Below are positions 24,168 to 33,490 of a stretch of 64,000 nucleotides of DNA, piece by piece. This DNA is from JAJXXT01 sp963764465. GTDB taxonomy: Bacteria > Pseudomonadota > Alphaproteobacteria > Acetobacterales > Acetobacteraceae. Below the pieces are notes generated by a model. The model saw only the letters and a program-made list of their open reading frames with translations, ran no database searches and was not told where the DNA came from. The translations under genes were made by a program, and so were the position numbers. Location of the stretch: the NCBI GenBank assembly GCA_963764465.1, contig CAVXSO010000007.1, positions 186,001-250,000 on the forward strand. Reading direction: 5' to 3'. Numbering within the stretch: the first letter of the stretch is position 1; the number at the start of each line of letters is the position of its first letter.

Positions 24168-25436
24168 ATGGCCGGCCTGCACAAGAGCGACTTCAAGAAC
24201 CCGGTGATCCGCTGGGTGGATACGCGCCTTCCCGTGTTCACGATGATGAACAAGGAATACGCGGTCTTCCCGACGCCGAAGAACTTCAACTATTTCTGGA
24301 ACTTCGGCGCGCTGGCGACCGTCCAGCTCATGGTGATGATCGCGACCGGCATCCTGCTCGCGATGCACTACGTGCCGAACGCGGACATGGCGTTCGGCTC
24401 CGTGCAGCACATCATGCGCGACGTGAACTTCGGCTGGCTGCTGCGCTACCTCCACGCCAACGGCGCCACGATGTTCTTCATCGTGGTCTACGTGCACATC
24501 TTCCGCGGCATCTACTACGGGTCCTACAAGTATCCGCGCGAGCTGCTGTGGATGCTCGGCGTCGTCATCCTGCTGCTGATGATGGCCACCGCCTTCATGG
24601 GCTACGTGCTGCCCTGGGGCCAGATGTCGTTCTGGGGTGCCACGGTCATCACCAACCTGTTCTCCGCCATCCCGGTCATCGGCAACGACATCACCACCTG
24701 GCTGTGGGGCGGCTTCGCCGTCGGCGACCCGACGCTGAACCGCTTCTTCGCGCTGCACTACCTGCTGCCGTTCGTGCTGCTCGGCGTCATCGGCGCGCAC
24801 GTGGCCGCGCTGCACATCACCGGCTCCAACAACCCGCTGGGGATCGACGTGAAGGGCCCGCAGGACACGGTGCCGTTCCACCCCTACTACACGACGAAGG
24901 ACAGCGTCGGCATCGCGGTGTTCTTCCTGATCTATGCGGGCTTCGTGTTCTTCGCGCCGAACTTCTTCATGGCGCCGGACAACTACATCCCCGCCAACCC
25001 GCTGCAGACGCCGGCGGAGATCGTGCCCGAGTGGTACTTCCTGCCGTTCTACGCGATCCTGCGCTCGGTGCCGAACAAGCTCGGCGGTGTCACGCTGATG
25101 TTCTCCTCCATCCTGGTGCTGTTCGTGCTGCCCTGGCTCGACACCTCCAAGGTGCGCAGCGCCCGCTTCCGCCCGCTGTACCGGCCGTTCATCTTCGTGC
25201 TGGTGCTGGCGCTGGTGGTGCTGGGCGTTGTCGGCGCGAACAAGCCTGAGGGCATCTGGGTGCTGCTCGGCCGAGTCGCCACCACCTACTACTTCCTCCA
25301 CTTCCTCGTGATCCTGCCGATCATCGGCAAGATCGAGACGCCGCTGCCGCTGCCCGAAAGCATCGGCAAGAAGGTGCTGCCGGGCGGAGGTCCGGTTCCG
25401 GGCGGGGCTGCCGCCAAGCCGATGGAGCGTGCGTGA
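24168..25436 (+). CDS. petB: Cytochrome b of the bc1 complex
   Basis: The 422-residue membrane subunit that carries both b haems and the quinone sites. Haem ligands are two His pairs: LLRYLHANG/VVYVHIFRG, and FALHYLLPF/IGAHVAALHITG. The Qo-site PEWYFLPFY is intact, and GYVLPWGQMSFWGATVITN matches the cd region. About eight membrane spans are visible, with a Pro/Gly-rich C-terminal tail. ATG 24168 is preceded by GGAGCAAC. Its stop overlaps the petC start as TGATG. Confidence 0.96.
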   Translation: MAGLHKSDFKNPVIRWVDTRLPVFTMMNKEYAVFPTPKNFNYFWNFGALATVQLMVMIATGILLAMHYVPNADMAFGSVQHIMRDVNFGWLLRYLHANGATMFFIVVYVHIFRGIYYGSYKYPRELLWMLGVVILLLMMATAFMGYVLPWGQMSFWGATVITNLFSAIPVIGNDITTWLWGGFAVGDPTLNRFFALHYLLPFVLLGVIGAHVAALHITGSNNPLGIDVKGPQDTVPFHPYYTTKDSVGIAVFFLIYAGFVFFAPNFFMAPDNYIPANPLQTPAEIVPEWYFLPFYAILRSVPNKLGGVTLMFSSILVLFVLPWLDTSKVRSARFRPLYRPFIFVLVLALVVLGVVGANKPEGIWVLLGRVATTYYFLHFLVILPIIGKIETPLPLPESIGKKVLPGGGPVPGGAAAKPMERA

Positions 25437-26191
25437 TGCGCAACATTCTTCTCGCGGCCGTCACGGCCTCCGCCCTCCTGCTGCCCGGTCTTGCCCGCGC
25501 CCAGGAAACCGACCTGCCGCGCGTCAACTGGAGCTTCGACGGGCCGTTCGGCACCATCGACCGTGCCTCCGCCCAGCGCGGCTTCCAGATCTACAAGGAA
25601 GTCTGCTCGTCCTGCCATTCGATGGAGTACGTGCACTACCGCGACCTCGCGGGCATCGGCCTGACGCCGGAGCAGATCAAGGCGATCGCCGCCTCGGTCG
25701 ACGTGCCGACGATCAAGGACGACGGCACCGTGGGCACCCGCCCGGGCCTGCCGTCCGACGCGTTCGTGAGCCCGTTCCCGAACGACCAGGCCGCCATGGC
25801 CGCCAACAACGGCGCGATACCGCCCGACCAGTCCGTGCTGGTGAACGCGCGCCAAGGCGGCGCCGACTACATCTACGCCATCCTCACCGGCTACGATGAA
25901 CCGCCGAAGAGCATGAAGCTCGCACCCGGCCTGTACTACAACAAGTACTTCCCGGGTAATCAGATCCACATGCCGCAGCCGCTGCATGCGGACCAGGTGA
26001 CCTACGCGGACGGCACGCCGGCGACGCTCGACCAGGAAGCCAAGGACGTCACAACGTTCCTCTATTTCGTCGCCAACCCGGAGATGGAGGCGCGCAAGCG
26101 CATGGGCGTGCACATCGTGATCTTCCTCGCCCTGCTCTCCGGCCTCACCTACGCGGTGAAGCGGAAAGTGTGGGCCGACGTCGAGCACTGA
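25436..26191 (+). CDS. petC: Cytochrome c1 of the bc1 complex
   Basis: The 251-residue c-type haem subunit, which takes electrons from the Rieske protein and gives them to soluble cytochrome c. It has a signal peptide (NILLAAVTASALLLPGLARA), the haem motif CSSCHS in EVCSSCHSMEYVHYRDLAGIG, the PGLYYNKYFPGN region and a C-terminal membrane anchor (VIFLALLSGLTYAV) ending in positive residues. ATG 25436 overlaps the petB stop; a GTG three bases upstream is possible but less likely. mtnP begins 7 bases after the stop and may read on the same transcript. Confidence 0.95.
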   Translation: MRNILLAAVTASALLLPGLARAQETDLPRVNWSFDGPFGTIDRASAQRGFQIYKEVCSSCHSMEYVHYRDLAGIGLTPEQIKAIAASVDVPTIKDDGTVGTRPGLPSDAFVSPFPNDQAAMAANNGAIPPDQSVLVNARQGGADYIYAILTGYDEPPKSMKLAPGLYYNKYFPGNQIHMPQPLHADQVTYADGTPATLDQEAKDVTTFLYFVANPEMEARKRMGVHIVIFLALLSGLTYAVKRKVWADVEH

Positions 26192-26198
26192 TCCGCGC

Positions 26199-27068
26199 TT
26201 GACGCCTACGATCGGCATCATCGGCGGCTCCGGGCTGTATGACATCCCGGGGCTCGCCGAGCGGCGCTGGCACAAGGTCTCGACGCCCTGGGGCGATCCC
26301 TCGGACGAGATCCTGGAAGGCCGGCTTGGGAATATCCGCTGCCTGTTCCTGCCCCGGCATGGGCGCGGCCACGCGCTCTCCCCCACCGACCTCAACTACC
26401 GCGCCAATGTCGACGCGCTGAAGCGGCTGGGCGCGACGGACGTGCTCTCCCTCTCCGCCGTCGGCAGCCTGCACGAGGCGCTGCCGCCGGGGCATTTCGT
26501 CATCGTCGACCAGTTCATCGACCGCAGCTTCGCCCGCGCGAAGAGCTTCTTCGGCCGCGGCTGCGTGGCGCATGTCTCGATGGCGCACCCGGTCTGCGCG
26601 CGCCTCGGCGACGTGCTGGAGGGCGCGGCGAAGGCGATCGGCCTGCCCGTCGCGCGCGGCGGCACCTACCTGGTGATGGAAGGCCCGCAGTTCAGCACCA
26701 AGGCGGAAAGCGAACTCTACCGCAGCTGGGGCTGCGCCGTGATCGGCATGACCAACATGCCGGAGGCGAAGCTCGCCCGCGAGGCGGAGCTTTGTTACGC
26801 CACCGTCGCGATGGTCACGGACTACGATTGCTGGCACCCGGACCACGACCACGTGACCGTCGAGATGGTCATCCGCGTGCTCGGCCAGAACGCGGACAAC
26901 GCCCGCAGGCTGGTGGCGGAAGCGGTGCCCGCGCTCGGCGAGCCACGCGAAGCCTGCCGCTGCGGCTGCGACAGGGCACTCGACCACGCGCTGATCACCG
27001 CCGAGAAGGTGCGCGACGCCGGGATGCTCAGGAAGCTCGACGCGGTGGCGAAACGGGTGCTCGGCTAG
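26199..27068 (+). CDS. mtnP: S-methyl-5'-thioadenosine phosphorylase
   Basis: Cleaves 5'-methylthioadenosine with phosphate to adenine and 5-methylthioribose 1-phosphate in methionine salvage. The 289-residue protein has IGIIGGSGLYDIPGL, the phosphate-site LPRHGRGHALSPTDLNYRAN, MEGPQFSTKAESELYRSWG and IGMTNMPEAKLARE, all typical of MTA phosphorylase. Only a TTG at 26199 is available close to the conserved start, with no strong ribosome site; it lies 7 bases after petC, so translation may depend on readthrough coupling from petC. No methionine-salvage partner is next to it. Confidence 0.9.
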   Translation: MTPTIGIIGGSGLYDIPGLAERRWHKVSTPWGDPSDEILEGRLGNIRCLFLPRHGRGHALSPTDLNYRANVDALKRLGATDVLSLSAVGSLHEALPPGHFVIVDQFIDRSFARAKSFFGRGCVAHVSMAHPVCARLGDVLEGAAKAIGLPVARGGTYLVMEGPQFSTKAESELYRSWGCAVIGMTNMPEAKLAREAELCYATVAMVTDYDCWHPDHDHVTVEMVIRVLGQNADNARRLVAEAVPALGEPREACRCGCDRALDHALITAEKVRDAGMLRKLDAVAKRVLG

Positions 27069-27108
27069 CGGCCCGCGCCGGCGGCCGGCACCGGCGCCCC
27101 GGGCACGG

Positions 27109-27153
27109 CGCACCCGAGAAGATCGCACCCGAGAACGACGCTCGGGACAACGA
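27109..27153. repeat. Imperfect tandem repeat, 3 x 15 bp
   Basis: CGCACCCGAGAAGAT, CGCACCCGAGAACGA and CGCTCGGGACAACGA follow one another between mtnP and the histidine kinase gene. Copies one and two differ by only two bases. It resembles the other 13-15 bp arrays in the window but lies about 40 bases beyond the mtnP stop. Confidence 0.75.
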
Positions 27154-27224
27154 CGCCACCCCGGATCGACGGCACGCGGCGATGCCGATAGCATCCGCAC
27201 GAGAAAACGGGGCTTTCTGGGGAA

Positions 27225-29102
27225 TTGGGGACCATCATCCGCACCTTCGACACCGCCGTGATCGGCAAGTTGCTCGACGGCACCATCACGTCGTGGAGCG
27301 AGGGCGCCGCCTACGTGTTCGGCTACCAGGCCGACGAGATTCTCGGGTGCAGGATCCACGTGCTCGCCCCGCCCGGGCGCGAGCGGGAGATGGACGAGCT
27401 GCTCGCCCGCGTTGCCGCCGGCGAGGCGTTCGACGATTTCGAGACCATCCGCCGGCGCAAGGACGGCTCGCTGATCCGCGTGCTGCTGGCACTCAACCCC
27501 GTGCGCGACACCGAGGGGCGGATCGTCGGTATCTCGAAGGTGGCGCGCGACATCACCCGGAGCCGCAACACCGAGGCGCGGCTGCGCTCCATCCTGGACA
27601 CGGCGCCGGACGCCATCATCGTCATCGACCCGCGCGGCACGGTCGCCTCCTTCAGCCAGGCGGCGGAGCGCATGTTCGGCTACTCGGCGGAGGAGGTGGT
27701 CGGGCGCAACATCAATATGCTGATGGCCGAACCCCACGCCGCCGCCCATGACGGCTACCTCGCGCGCTACCTCGCGACCGGGGAGCGGCGGATCATCGGC
27801 CTCGGACGGGAGGTGGAGGCACGGCGCGCGGACGGCACCATCTTCCCGATCGAGCTCGCGGTGGGGGAGGTGAACCTGCCGGAGACGCGGCTCTTCACCG
27901 GGTTCATCCGCGACGCGAGCAAGCGCAAGCGGCTGGAGAGCGACCTCGTGCAGGCACAGAAGATGGAAGCGGTGGGCCAGCTCACCGGCGGGCTCGCGCA
28001 CGACTTCAACAACCTGCTCGCGGTGATCGCGGGCAACCTCGAAATGCTCGAGTCCCACATCCACGGCGGCGAGCCGGCGGAGCTGCTGGCGGAAGCACGC
28101 ACCGCGACCGAGCGTGGCACCGAACTCGCCGCCCGGCTGCTCGCCTTCGGGCGGCGGCAGACGCTCCAGCCGGTCTCGATCGACATCAACGAGCTGGTGG
28201 ACAAGATGGCGCCGCTGTTCCGCCGCACGCTGGGCTCGCCGATCAAGGTCGAGACGCGGCTCGCGCCCGGGCTGCCGCGCACGCTCGCGGACCCGGGGCA
28301 GATGGAGACGGCGCTGCTCAACCTCGCGATCAACGCCCGCGACGCGATGCCGAAGGGCGGTGGGCTGGTGATCGAGACCAGGTTCCTGCACGTCGATGCG
28401 CACTACGCGAGCGAGCAGGCGGAGACGCAGCCCGGCGACTACCTGGTGCTCGCGGTCACCGACAGCGGCAGCGGCATGAGCGCGGAGACGCGCGCCCGCG
28501 CCTTCGAGCCGTTCTACACGACGAAGCCGACGGGCGAGGGATCGGGCCTCGGCCTCTCCATGGTCTATGGCTTCGTGAAGCAGAGCGGCGGACACGCGCA
28601 GATTTACTCGGAGCTCGGGCTCGGCACGACGATCCGCCTGTTCCTGCCCGTGCACGGGGCGGACGCGGGTGCCGCGGCGCCGGCCGAGGGCGCGCAGGAA
28701 GCGGCGGCGGCGGCGGAGAAGGCCACGATCCTGGTGGTGGAGGACGACCGCGCGGTGCGCCGGGTGGCGGCGCGCCGGCTCGCGCGGCTCGGCTACACGG
28801 TGATCGAGGCGGAGACCGGGGCGACGGGTGCCGCGGCGCTGGAGGCCAACCCGCAGGTCGCCGTGCTGTTCACGGACATCGTGCTGGCGGGCGGGATGTC
28901 GGGCCTCGACCTCGCCATCGCCGCGCGCGCCGCGCGGCCGGAGCTGCCGGTGCTGCTCACTTCCGGCTATGGCGACCCGGTGGTGCTGAAGAACCGCCTG
29001 CTGCCGGCGGGCGCGATCTGGCTGCAGAAGCCGTACGCTGAAAAGGCGCTGGCGAATGCGCTCGCGGACCTGCTGCGCCCGGTACGCGACCGTGGCGCCT
29101 AG
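27225..29102 (+). CDS. PAS-PAS hybrid sensor histidine kinase with C-terminal receiver
   Basis: A 625-residue soluble sensor kinase. Two PAS domains (about 5-125 and 120-240; DGTITSWSEGAAYVFGYQADE and RGTVASFSQAAERMFGYSAEE) precede the HisKA region with H-box QLTGGLAHDFNNLLAVIAGN, an ATPase domain (NLAINARDAMPKGG; GSGLGLSMVYGFVKQSGG) and a receiver (ILVVEDD, phospho-acceptor Asp in VLFTDIVL). No membrane span is visible, so the signal is probably cytoplasmic (redox, light or a small molecule). An in-frame stop lies at 27189, leaving TTG 27225 as the first start, which makes the first PAS slightly short. The stop overlaps the convergent regulator gene by 4 bases. Confidence 0.87.
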   Translation: MGTIIRTFDTAVIGKLLDGTITSWSEGAAYVFGYQADEILGCRIHVLAPPGREREMDELLARVAAGEAFDDFETIRRRKDGSLIRVLLALNPVRDTEGRIVGISKVARDITRSRNTEARLRSILDTAPDAIIVIDPRGTVASFSQAAERMFGYSAEEVVGRNINMLMAEPHAAAHDGYLARYLATGERRIIGLGREVEARRADGTIFPIELAVGEVNLPETRLFTGFIRDASKRKRLESDLVQAQKMEAVGQLTGGLAHDFNNLLAVIAGNLEMLESHIHGGEPAELLAEARTATERGTELAARLLAFGRRQTLQPVSIDINELVDKMAPLFRRTLGSPIKVETRLAPGLPRTLADPGQMETALLNLAINARDAMPKGGGLVIETRFLHVDAHYASEQAETQPGDYLVLAVTDSGSGMSAETRARAFEPFYTTKPTGEGSGLGLSMVYGFVKQSGGHAQIYSELGLGTTIRLFLPVHGADAGAAAPAEGAQEAAAAAEKATILVVEDDRAVRRVAARRLARLGYTVIEAETGATGAAALEANPQVAVLFTDIVLAGGMSGLDLAIAARAARPELPVLLTSGYGDPVVLKNRLLPAGAIWLQKPYAEKALANALADLLRPVRDRGA

Positions 29103-29833
29103 AGGGGGGTCTGGCGCTCCACCTTCCCGGCGAAGACGTAGCCAGCGCCGCGGACCGTCTTGATGATCTGCGGCTGCGCCGGGTCCGCCTCGATCTTGCG
29201 GCGCAGGCGCATCACCTGGGTGTCGATCAGGCGGTCGAACGCCTCGAAGTCCCGGCCCTTTAGCTGGTTCAGCAACTGGTCGCGGTCCAGCACCCGCCCG
29301 GCGTTGCGCAGGAACACGCGCAGCAGCTCGAACTCCCCGGCGGTGAGCGTGATGGCGTCGCCGTCCGGTCCGCGCAGCGTGCGCCCGAGCGTATCCATCA
29401 CGTAGCCGCCGAAGCGGATCACCTCCGCCGCCACGTCGCCCGCCGCCGGCTCCGGCTGCACGCGCCCGTCCGCGCGGCGCTGCAGCGCGCGGATGCGGGC
29501 CAGCACCTCGCGCAGGTGGAAGGGCTTGGCGATGTAGTCGTCCGCCCCCGCCTCCAGCCCCACGACGCGGTCGATCACGTCGTGCTTGCCGGTGAGCATG
29601 ATGATCGGCACGTCCGAGCGCGCGCGGATGGCGCGGGCGAGCGCCAGCCCGTCCTCGTTGCCGAGCATCAGGTCCAGCAGCACGAGGGCGACATCCTCCT
29701 CCGCCATCGCGGCGCGGACGGCGGCACCGTTCTCCGCCTCGCGCACGCGGTAGCCCTCGCCGGAAAGGTAGCGGCTGAGCATGGTGCGCACCTGCCGGTC
29801 GTCGTCCACCACGAGGATCAACCGCTCAACCAT
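29099..29833 (-). CDS. OmpR-family response regulator
   Basis: A 244-residue two-domain regulator. The receiver (about 5-120) has ILVVDDDRQV, phospho-acceptor Asp in VALVLLDLMLGNEDG, Thr in PIIMLTGK and Lys in DDYIAKPF. The winged-helix DNA-binding domain (about 145-240) has LTAGEFELLRVFLRNAGRVLDRDQLL and DTQVMRLRRKIEADP. It is convergent with the hybrid kinase and could be its target, although hybrid kinases often signal through their own receiver first. ATG 29833 is chosen because homology starts three residues later. Confidence 0.9.
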   Translation of the reverse strand: MVERLILVVDDDRQVRTMLSRYLSGEGYRVREAENGAAVRAAMAEEDVALVLLDLMLGNEDGLALARAIRARSDVPIIMLTGKHDVIDRVVGLEAGADDYIAKPFHLREVLARIRALQRRADGRVQPEPAAGDVAAEVIRFGGYVMDTLGRTLRGPDGDAITLTAGEFELLRVFLRNAGRVLDRDQLLNQLKGRDFEAFDRLIDTQVMRLRRKIEADPAQPQIIKTVRGAGYVFAGKVERQTPL

Positions 29834-30020
29834 GATGCCGTCTATTGCTGGGGGCGCCCCATATAAGGCGGGGCGTGGATTGTCACGCAACGCCACACAG
29901 TGACGTGAAACGCCAAGGCGGACAAGTAAGGTTGGCATCCGCCTGTCGCATTCGACGGATATTGAGAACGTCATCGCACGCACGGCTCCACGCAACACGA
30001 CCCCAGGAGGAACCGCCCCG

Positions 30021-30782
30021 ATGACGCATTTCACGACCACCCAGCCACGGTTTCTGCCCGAGACGCGCATGAGCGCCGAGGACCCGGCCGCCCGCGCCGG
30101 CGCGCTGCCGGCGGGTGCGCCCCTGTTCATGGAGGGCGACACGGTGGACCGGTTCTACGAGCTGGCCTCCGGCGTCGTGCGCCTGTCGAAGACGCTGCCG
30201 GACGGACGACGCCAGGTGCTCGGCTTCCTCTACCCCGGCGAGATCTTCACCCCCTCGGGCTTCGCCTTCCACGCCGCGGACGAGGCGACCTGCACGGCGG
30301 ACGCGGTGACCTCGGTGACCGTCGTCAGCCACCGCCTCAGCGCCGTCTCGGCGATGCTGGCGAACCGGCCGGAGCTGACGCGCGAACTGCTCGCCGCCGC
30401 CGGGCGCAGCCTGGCGCGCGTGCAGGAGCAGATGCTGCTGCTGGGCCGCATGGCCGCGATGGAACGGCTTGCCTGGTTCCTCCTCGGCATGGCGGAGCAG
30501 CAGGGCGGCGCGGGCGACGGCAAGCTGCGGCTGCCGATGGCGCGCGCGGACATCGCCGACTACCTCGGGCTCACGGTCGAGACCATTTCCCGCATCCTCG
30601 GGCAGCTGCGCGCGCGGCGGGTGATCGCGCTCGACGGGCCGGCCACCATCCGCCTGCTGGACCGCGCGACGCTGCGGGAGATGGCGGAGGGCACGTATGA
30701 CGGCCCGGCCCACGGCCACGTCGCGGCAGGCGCGATGCGCGGCGCCGGCCGGCGGACCGAGCAGGCGGTTCGGATCCATTAG
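30021..30782 (+). CDS. Crp/Fnr-family transcriptional regulator
   Basis: A 253-residue regulator with a cyclic-nucleotide-type beta-barrel (GAPLFMEGDTVDRFYELASGVVRLSK, then GFLYPGEIF), a dimerisation helix and a C-terminal helix-turn-helix (ADIADYLGLTVETISRILGQL). It looks most like the FixK/Fnr branch, and the Glu-x-x-Ser-Arg recognition helix suggests an FNR-type half-site TTGAT. The N-terminal Cys cluster needed for an Fnr oxygen-sensing 4Fe-4S is absent, so it is FixK-like. AGGAGG at 30005-30010 fixes ATG 30021. It is divergent from the OmpR-type regulator and precedes the ribonucleotide reductase gene. Confidence 0.87.
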   Translation: MTHFTTTQPRFLPETRMSAEDPAARAGALPAGAPLFMEGDTVDRFYELASGVVRLSKTLPDGRRQVLGFLYPGEIFTPSGFAFHAADEATCTADAVTSVTVVSHRLSAVSAMLANRPELTRELLAAAGRSLARVQEQMLLLGRMAAMERLAWFLLGMAEQQGGAGDGKLRLPMARADIADYLGLTVETISRILGQLRARRVIALDGPATIRLLDRATLREMAEGTYDGPAHGHVAAGAMRGAGRRTEQAVRIH

Positions 30783-30930
30783 GCGGCGACCGGCCGGCGG
30801 GGCAGGCGCGCGCGGGCGGGTACGCCGCGCCATGCGCGCGGGGCATGGCTAGGGGCCACGACCCGACGGCGGCGGCGCGCCGGCCCAAACAGCAATTGCG
30901 GCGCGTGGCGCGCGGGAGGATCATGCGCGC

Positions 30931-33282
30931 ATGGACTCGCACAGCGACGCTTTCCTCGGCTCCATCGCAGCCGACATCGCCCCGATCTCCCGCCAGGTCT
31001 GGGACGCGAAGTACCGGCACCGCGACGCCGACGGCATGCCCGTGGACCGCAGCATCGAGGACAGCTGGCGGCGCGTCGCCCGGGCACTGGCGGAGGCCGA
31101 GCGCGAGCCCTCCGCCTGGGAGCAGCCGTTCTACGAGGCGCTCGGGGATTTCCGCTTCCTCCCTGCCGGGCGCATCCTCGCGGGCGCGGGCACGGCGCGG
31201 CGGGTGACACTGTTCAACTGCTTCGTCATGGGAACGATCGAGGACGACCTCGGCGCCATCTTCGCGCATCTGCGCGAGGCGGCGCTGACGATGCAGCAGG
31301 GCGGCGGCATCGGCTACGATTTTTCGACGCTCAGGCCCAAGGGCGCGCCGGTGAAGGGCGTCGGCGCCGATGCCTCGGGTCCGCTCTCGTTCATGGATGT
31401 GTGGGACGCGATGTGCCGCACCATCATGTCCGCGGGCGCGCGCCGTGGCGCCATGATGGCGACGATGCGCTGCGACCACCCGGACATCGAGGACTTCATC
31501 GCCGCCAAGCGCGAGGCCGGACGGCTGCGCAATTTCAACCTCTCGGTGCTGGCGACGGACGCGTTCATGCGCGCGGTGGAGGCGGATGCGGCATGGCCGC
31601 TGGTGTTCGGGGCCAAGACCTACCGCACCGTGCGGGCGCGCGCGCTGTTCGACGAAATCACCCGCGCCACCTACGACTATGCCGAGCCTGGCGTGATCTT
31701 CATCGACCGCATCAACGCCCGCAACAACCTATACTACTGCGAAACGATCAGCGCCACCAACCCGTGCGGGGAGCAGCCGCTGCCGCCCTATGGCGCGTGC
31801 CTGCTCGGCTCCATCAACCTCGCGCGCCTGGTGCGGAGCGCGTTCACGCCGGAGGCACGCGTCGAGGAGGCCGAGCTCGCCGCCCTCGTCACCACCGCCA
31901 TCCGCATGATGGACAACACGATCGACATCTCGGGCTTCCCGCTCGAGGCGCAGGCGCGGGAGGCGGCGGCGAAGCGGCGCATCGGGCTCGGCATGACCGG
32001 GCTCGCGGACGCGCTGATGATGTGCGGGCTGCGCTACGGCACCGCGGAGGCGGCGCGCGTGGCCGGCGACTGGGCACGCCAGATCGAGCGCGCGGCGTAT
32101 CTCGCCTCCGTCGAACTCGCGCGGGAGAAGGGCGCGTTCCCGCTCTACGACCGCGATGCCTATCTCGCCGGCGAAACGATACGCGGGCTCGACGAGGATG
32201 TGCGCGAGGGCATCCGCGAGCATGGTATCCGCAACGCGCTTCTGACCTCCGTGGCACCCACGGGGACGATCTCGCTGGTGGCGGACAATGTCTCGAGCGG
32301 CATCGAGCCGGTGTTCGCGCTGGCCTACACGCGCAAGGTGCTGCAGCCGGATGGCTCGCGCGTGGAGGAGGAGGTCTCGGACTACGCGCTGCGACTGTTC
32401 CGCAAGCGTTTCGGTGCGGACGCGGCCCTGCCGGAGTGCTTCGTCACCGCCCAGGACCTGACGCCCGCCGAGCATGTGCGCATGCAGGCCGCCGTGCAGC
32501 GCCACGTGGACAGCGCGATCTCGAAAACCGTGAACGTGCCGCGCGACATCAGCTTCGAGGCGTTCCAGGAAGTCTACCACGACGCCTATCGCAGCGGCTG
32601 CAAGGGCTGCACCACCTACCGGCCGAACGACATCACCGGCTCCGTGCTGGAGGTGAAGGAGACGCCCGCGACACCGGCGCCCGCCACGCCGAGCCAGGTG
32701 GCGCTCGCGGCCGGGCCCGAGCTGATGCTGCGCGCGGAGAAGCTGCACGGCGCAACCTACAAGCTGCGCTGGCCGGATTCCGTGCACGCGATGTACGTGA
32801 CCATCAACGACACCGAGCAGGACGGCATGCGCCGGCCATTCGAGATCTTCATCAACTCGAAGAACCTCGAGCACTACGCCTGGGTGGTGGCGCTGACGCG
32901 GATGATCAGCGCCGTGTTCCGCCGCGGCGGCGAGGTGGGGTTTGTCGCCGAGGAGCTGAAGCAGGTGTTCGACCCGCGCGGCGGGCAGTGGAGCGGCGGG
33001 CGCTACGTGCCCTCGCTGGTGGCCGCGATCGGCGACGTGATCGAGCGGCACATGCGCGAGATCGGGTTCCTGTCCGACGAGGACGCGGTTCACACCATCG
33101 CCGGGCACACCGTCGCGGGACATGCGCTGGCGGGGCGTGGGGAGACGGTCCGGGCCGGGCAGGCAACGCCGGCCGGCGGCACGTTCCTCGGCCCGCTCTG
33201 CCCCAAATGCAGCCAGCCCGGGCTGATCAGCGAATCCGGCTGCCTCACCTGCCAGCATTGCGGCTGGTCGAAGTGCGCGTGA
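30931..33282 (+). CDS. nrdJ: Adenosylcobalamin-dependent ribonucleoside-diphosphate reductase (class II)
   Basis: Reduces ribonucleotides to deoxyribonucleotides using a radical from coenzyme B12, with or without oxygen. The 783-residue protein has LFNCFVMG, TMQQGGGIGYDFSTLRPKG, the active-site NPCGEQPLPPYGACLLGSIN, SVAPTGTISLVADNVSSGIEP, GCKGCTTYRPNDITG, and a C-terminal cysteine-rich tail (CPKCSQ, CLTCQHCGWSKC) used for re-reduction of the active site. GGGAGGA just before ATG 30931 supports the start. I saw no cobalamin riboswitch in the 148-base leader. A terminator-like hairpin follows. Confidence 0.94.
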   Translation: MDSHSDAFLGSIAADIAPISRQVWDAKYRHRDADGMPVDRSIEDSWRRVARALAEAEREPSAWEQPFYEALGDFRFLPAGRILAGAGTARRVTLFNCFVMGTIEDDLGAIFAHLREAALTMQQGGGIGYDFSTLRPKGAPVKGVGADASGPLSFMDVWDAMCRTIMSAGARRGAMMATMRCDHPDIEDFIAAKREAGRLRNFNLSVLATDAFMRAVEADAAWPLVFGAKTYRTVRARALFDEITRATYDYAEPGVIFIDRINARNNLYYCETISATNPCGEQPLPPYGACLLGSINLARLVRSAFTPEARVEEAELAALVTTAIRMMDNTIDISGFPLEAQAREAAAKRRIGLGMTGLADALMMCGLRYGTAEAARVAGDWARQIERAAYLASVELAREKGAFPLYDRDAYLAGETIRGLDEDVREGIREHGIRNALLTSVAPTGTISLVADNVSSGIEPVFALAYTRKVLQPDGSRVEEEVSDYALRLFRKRFGADAALPECFVTAQDLTPAEHVRMQAAVQRHVDSAISKTVNVPRDISFEAFQEVYHDAYRSGCKGCTTYRPNDITGSVLEVKETPATPAPATPSQVALAAGPELMLRAEKLHGATYKLRWPDSVHAMYVTINDTEQDGMRRPFEIFINSKNLEHYAWVVALTRMISAVFRRGGEVGFVAEELKQVFDPRGGQWSGGRYVPSLVAAIGDVIERHMREIGFLSDEDAVHTIAGHTVAGHALAGRGETVRAGQATPAGGTFLGPLCPKCSQPGLISESGCLTCQHCGWSKCA

Positions 33283-33300
33283 CGCCGCGCCGCTAGCCCC

Positions 33301-33323
33301 ACCCCCCGGAGCGGGGGTTTGTG
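33301..33323 (+). terminator. Probable rho-independent terminator after nrdJ
   Basis: ACCCCC at 33301-33306 pairs with GGGGGT at 33313-33318 around a six-base loop, followed by TTGTGT. The stem is short and the T run is broken, so termination may be partial. Confidence 0.5.
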
Positions 33324-33376
33324 TCCATTGTGTCGGGCCCCCTCGCGCGCGGCGGAGACGGCGGATGCGGGAAGGG

Positions 33377-33451
33377 TGGTAGCGGCGGGCGGATTTGAAC
33401 CACCGACCAAGGGATTATGATTCCCCTGCTCTACCGCTGAGCTACGCCGCC
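33377..33451 (-). tRNA. tRNA-Met (CAU), elongator type
   Basis: On the minus strand the gene folds as a cloverleaf: acceptor GGCGGCG with CGCCGCT, D arm GCTC/GAGC, anticodon stem GGGGA/TCCCT with loop ATCATAA (anticodon CAT), T arm GGTGG/CCGCC with loop TTCAAAT, discriminator A and an encoded CCA at 33377-33379. The G1-T72 wobble and the anticodon arm lacking three G-C pairs in initiator order point to the elongator rather than the initiator. A CAT anticodon modified by TilS would make it an Ile tRNA, but the arm sequence fits Met better. It lies 40 bases from the mnmA stop, on the same strand. Confidence 0.92.
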
Positions 33452-33490
33452 ACAGGGAGCGCGACGACTTAGCGGCCCGGTTTCGGCAGG

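Noticed and set aside
26145..28655. 836-residue minus-strand frame opposite mtnP and the histidine kinase
   Set aside because: Shadow frame with Arg/Glu/His bias; the real genes have family motifs on the plus strand.
29834..30020. FNR-type box upstream of the Crp/Fnr gene
   Set aside because: No good TTGAT-N4-ATCAA; the best candidate (TGTCAC...GTGACG at 29881-29905) has arms too short and spacing too long.
30783..30930. Cobalamin riboswitch before nrdJ
   Set aside because: No B12-box or conserved long leader structure could be found in these 148 bases.
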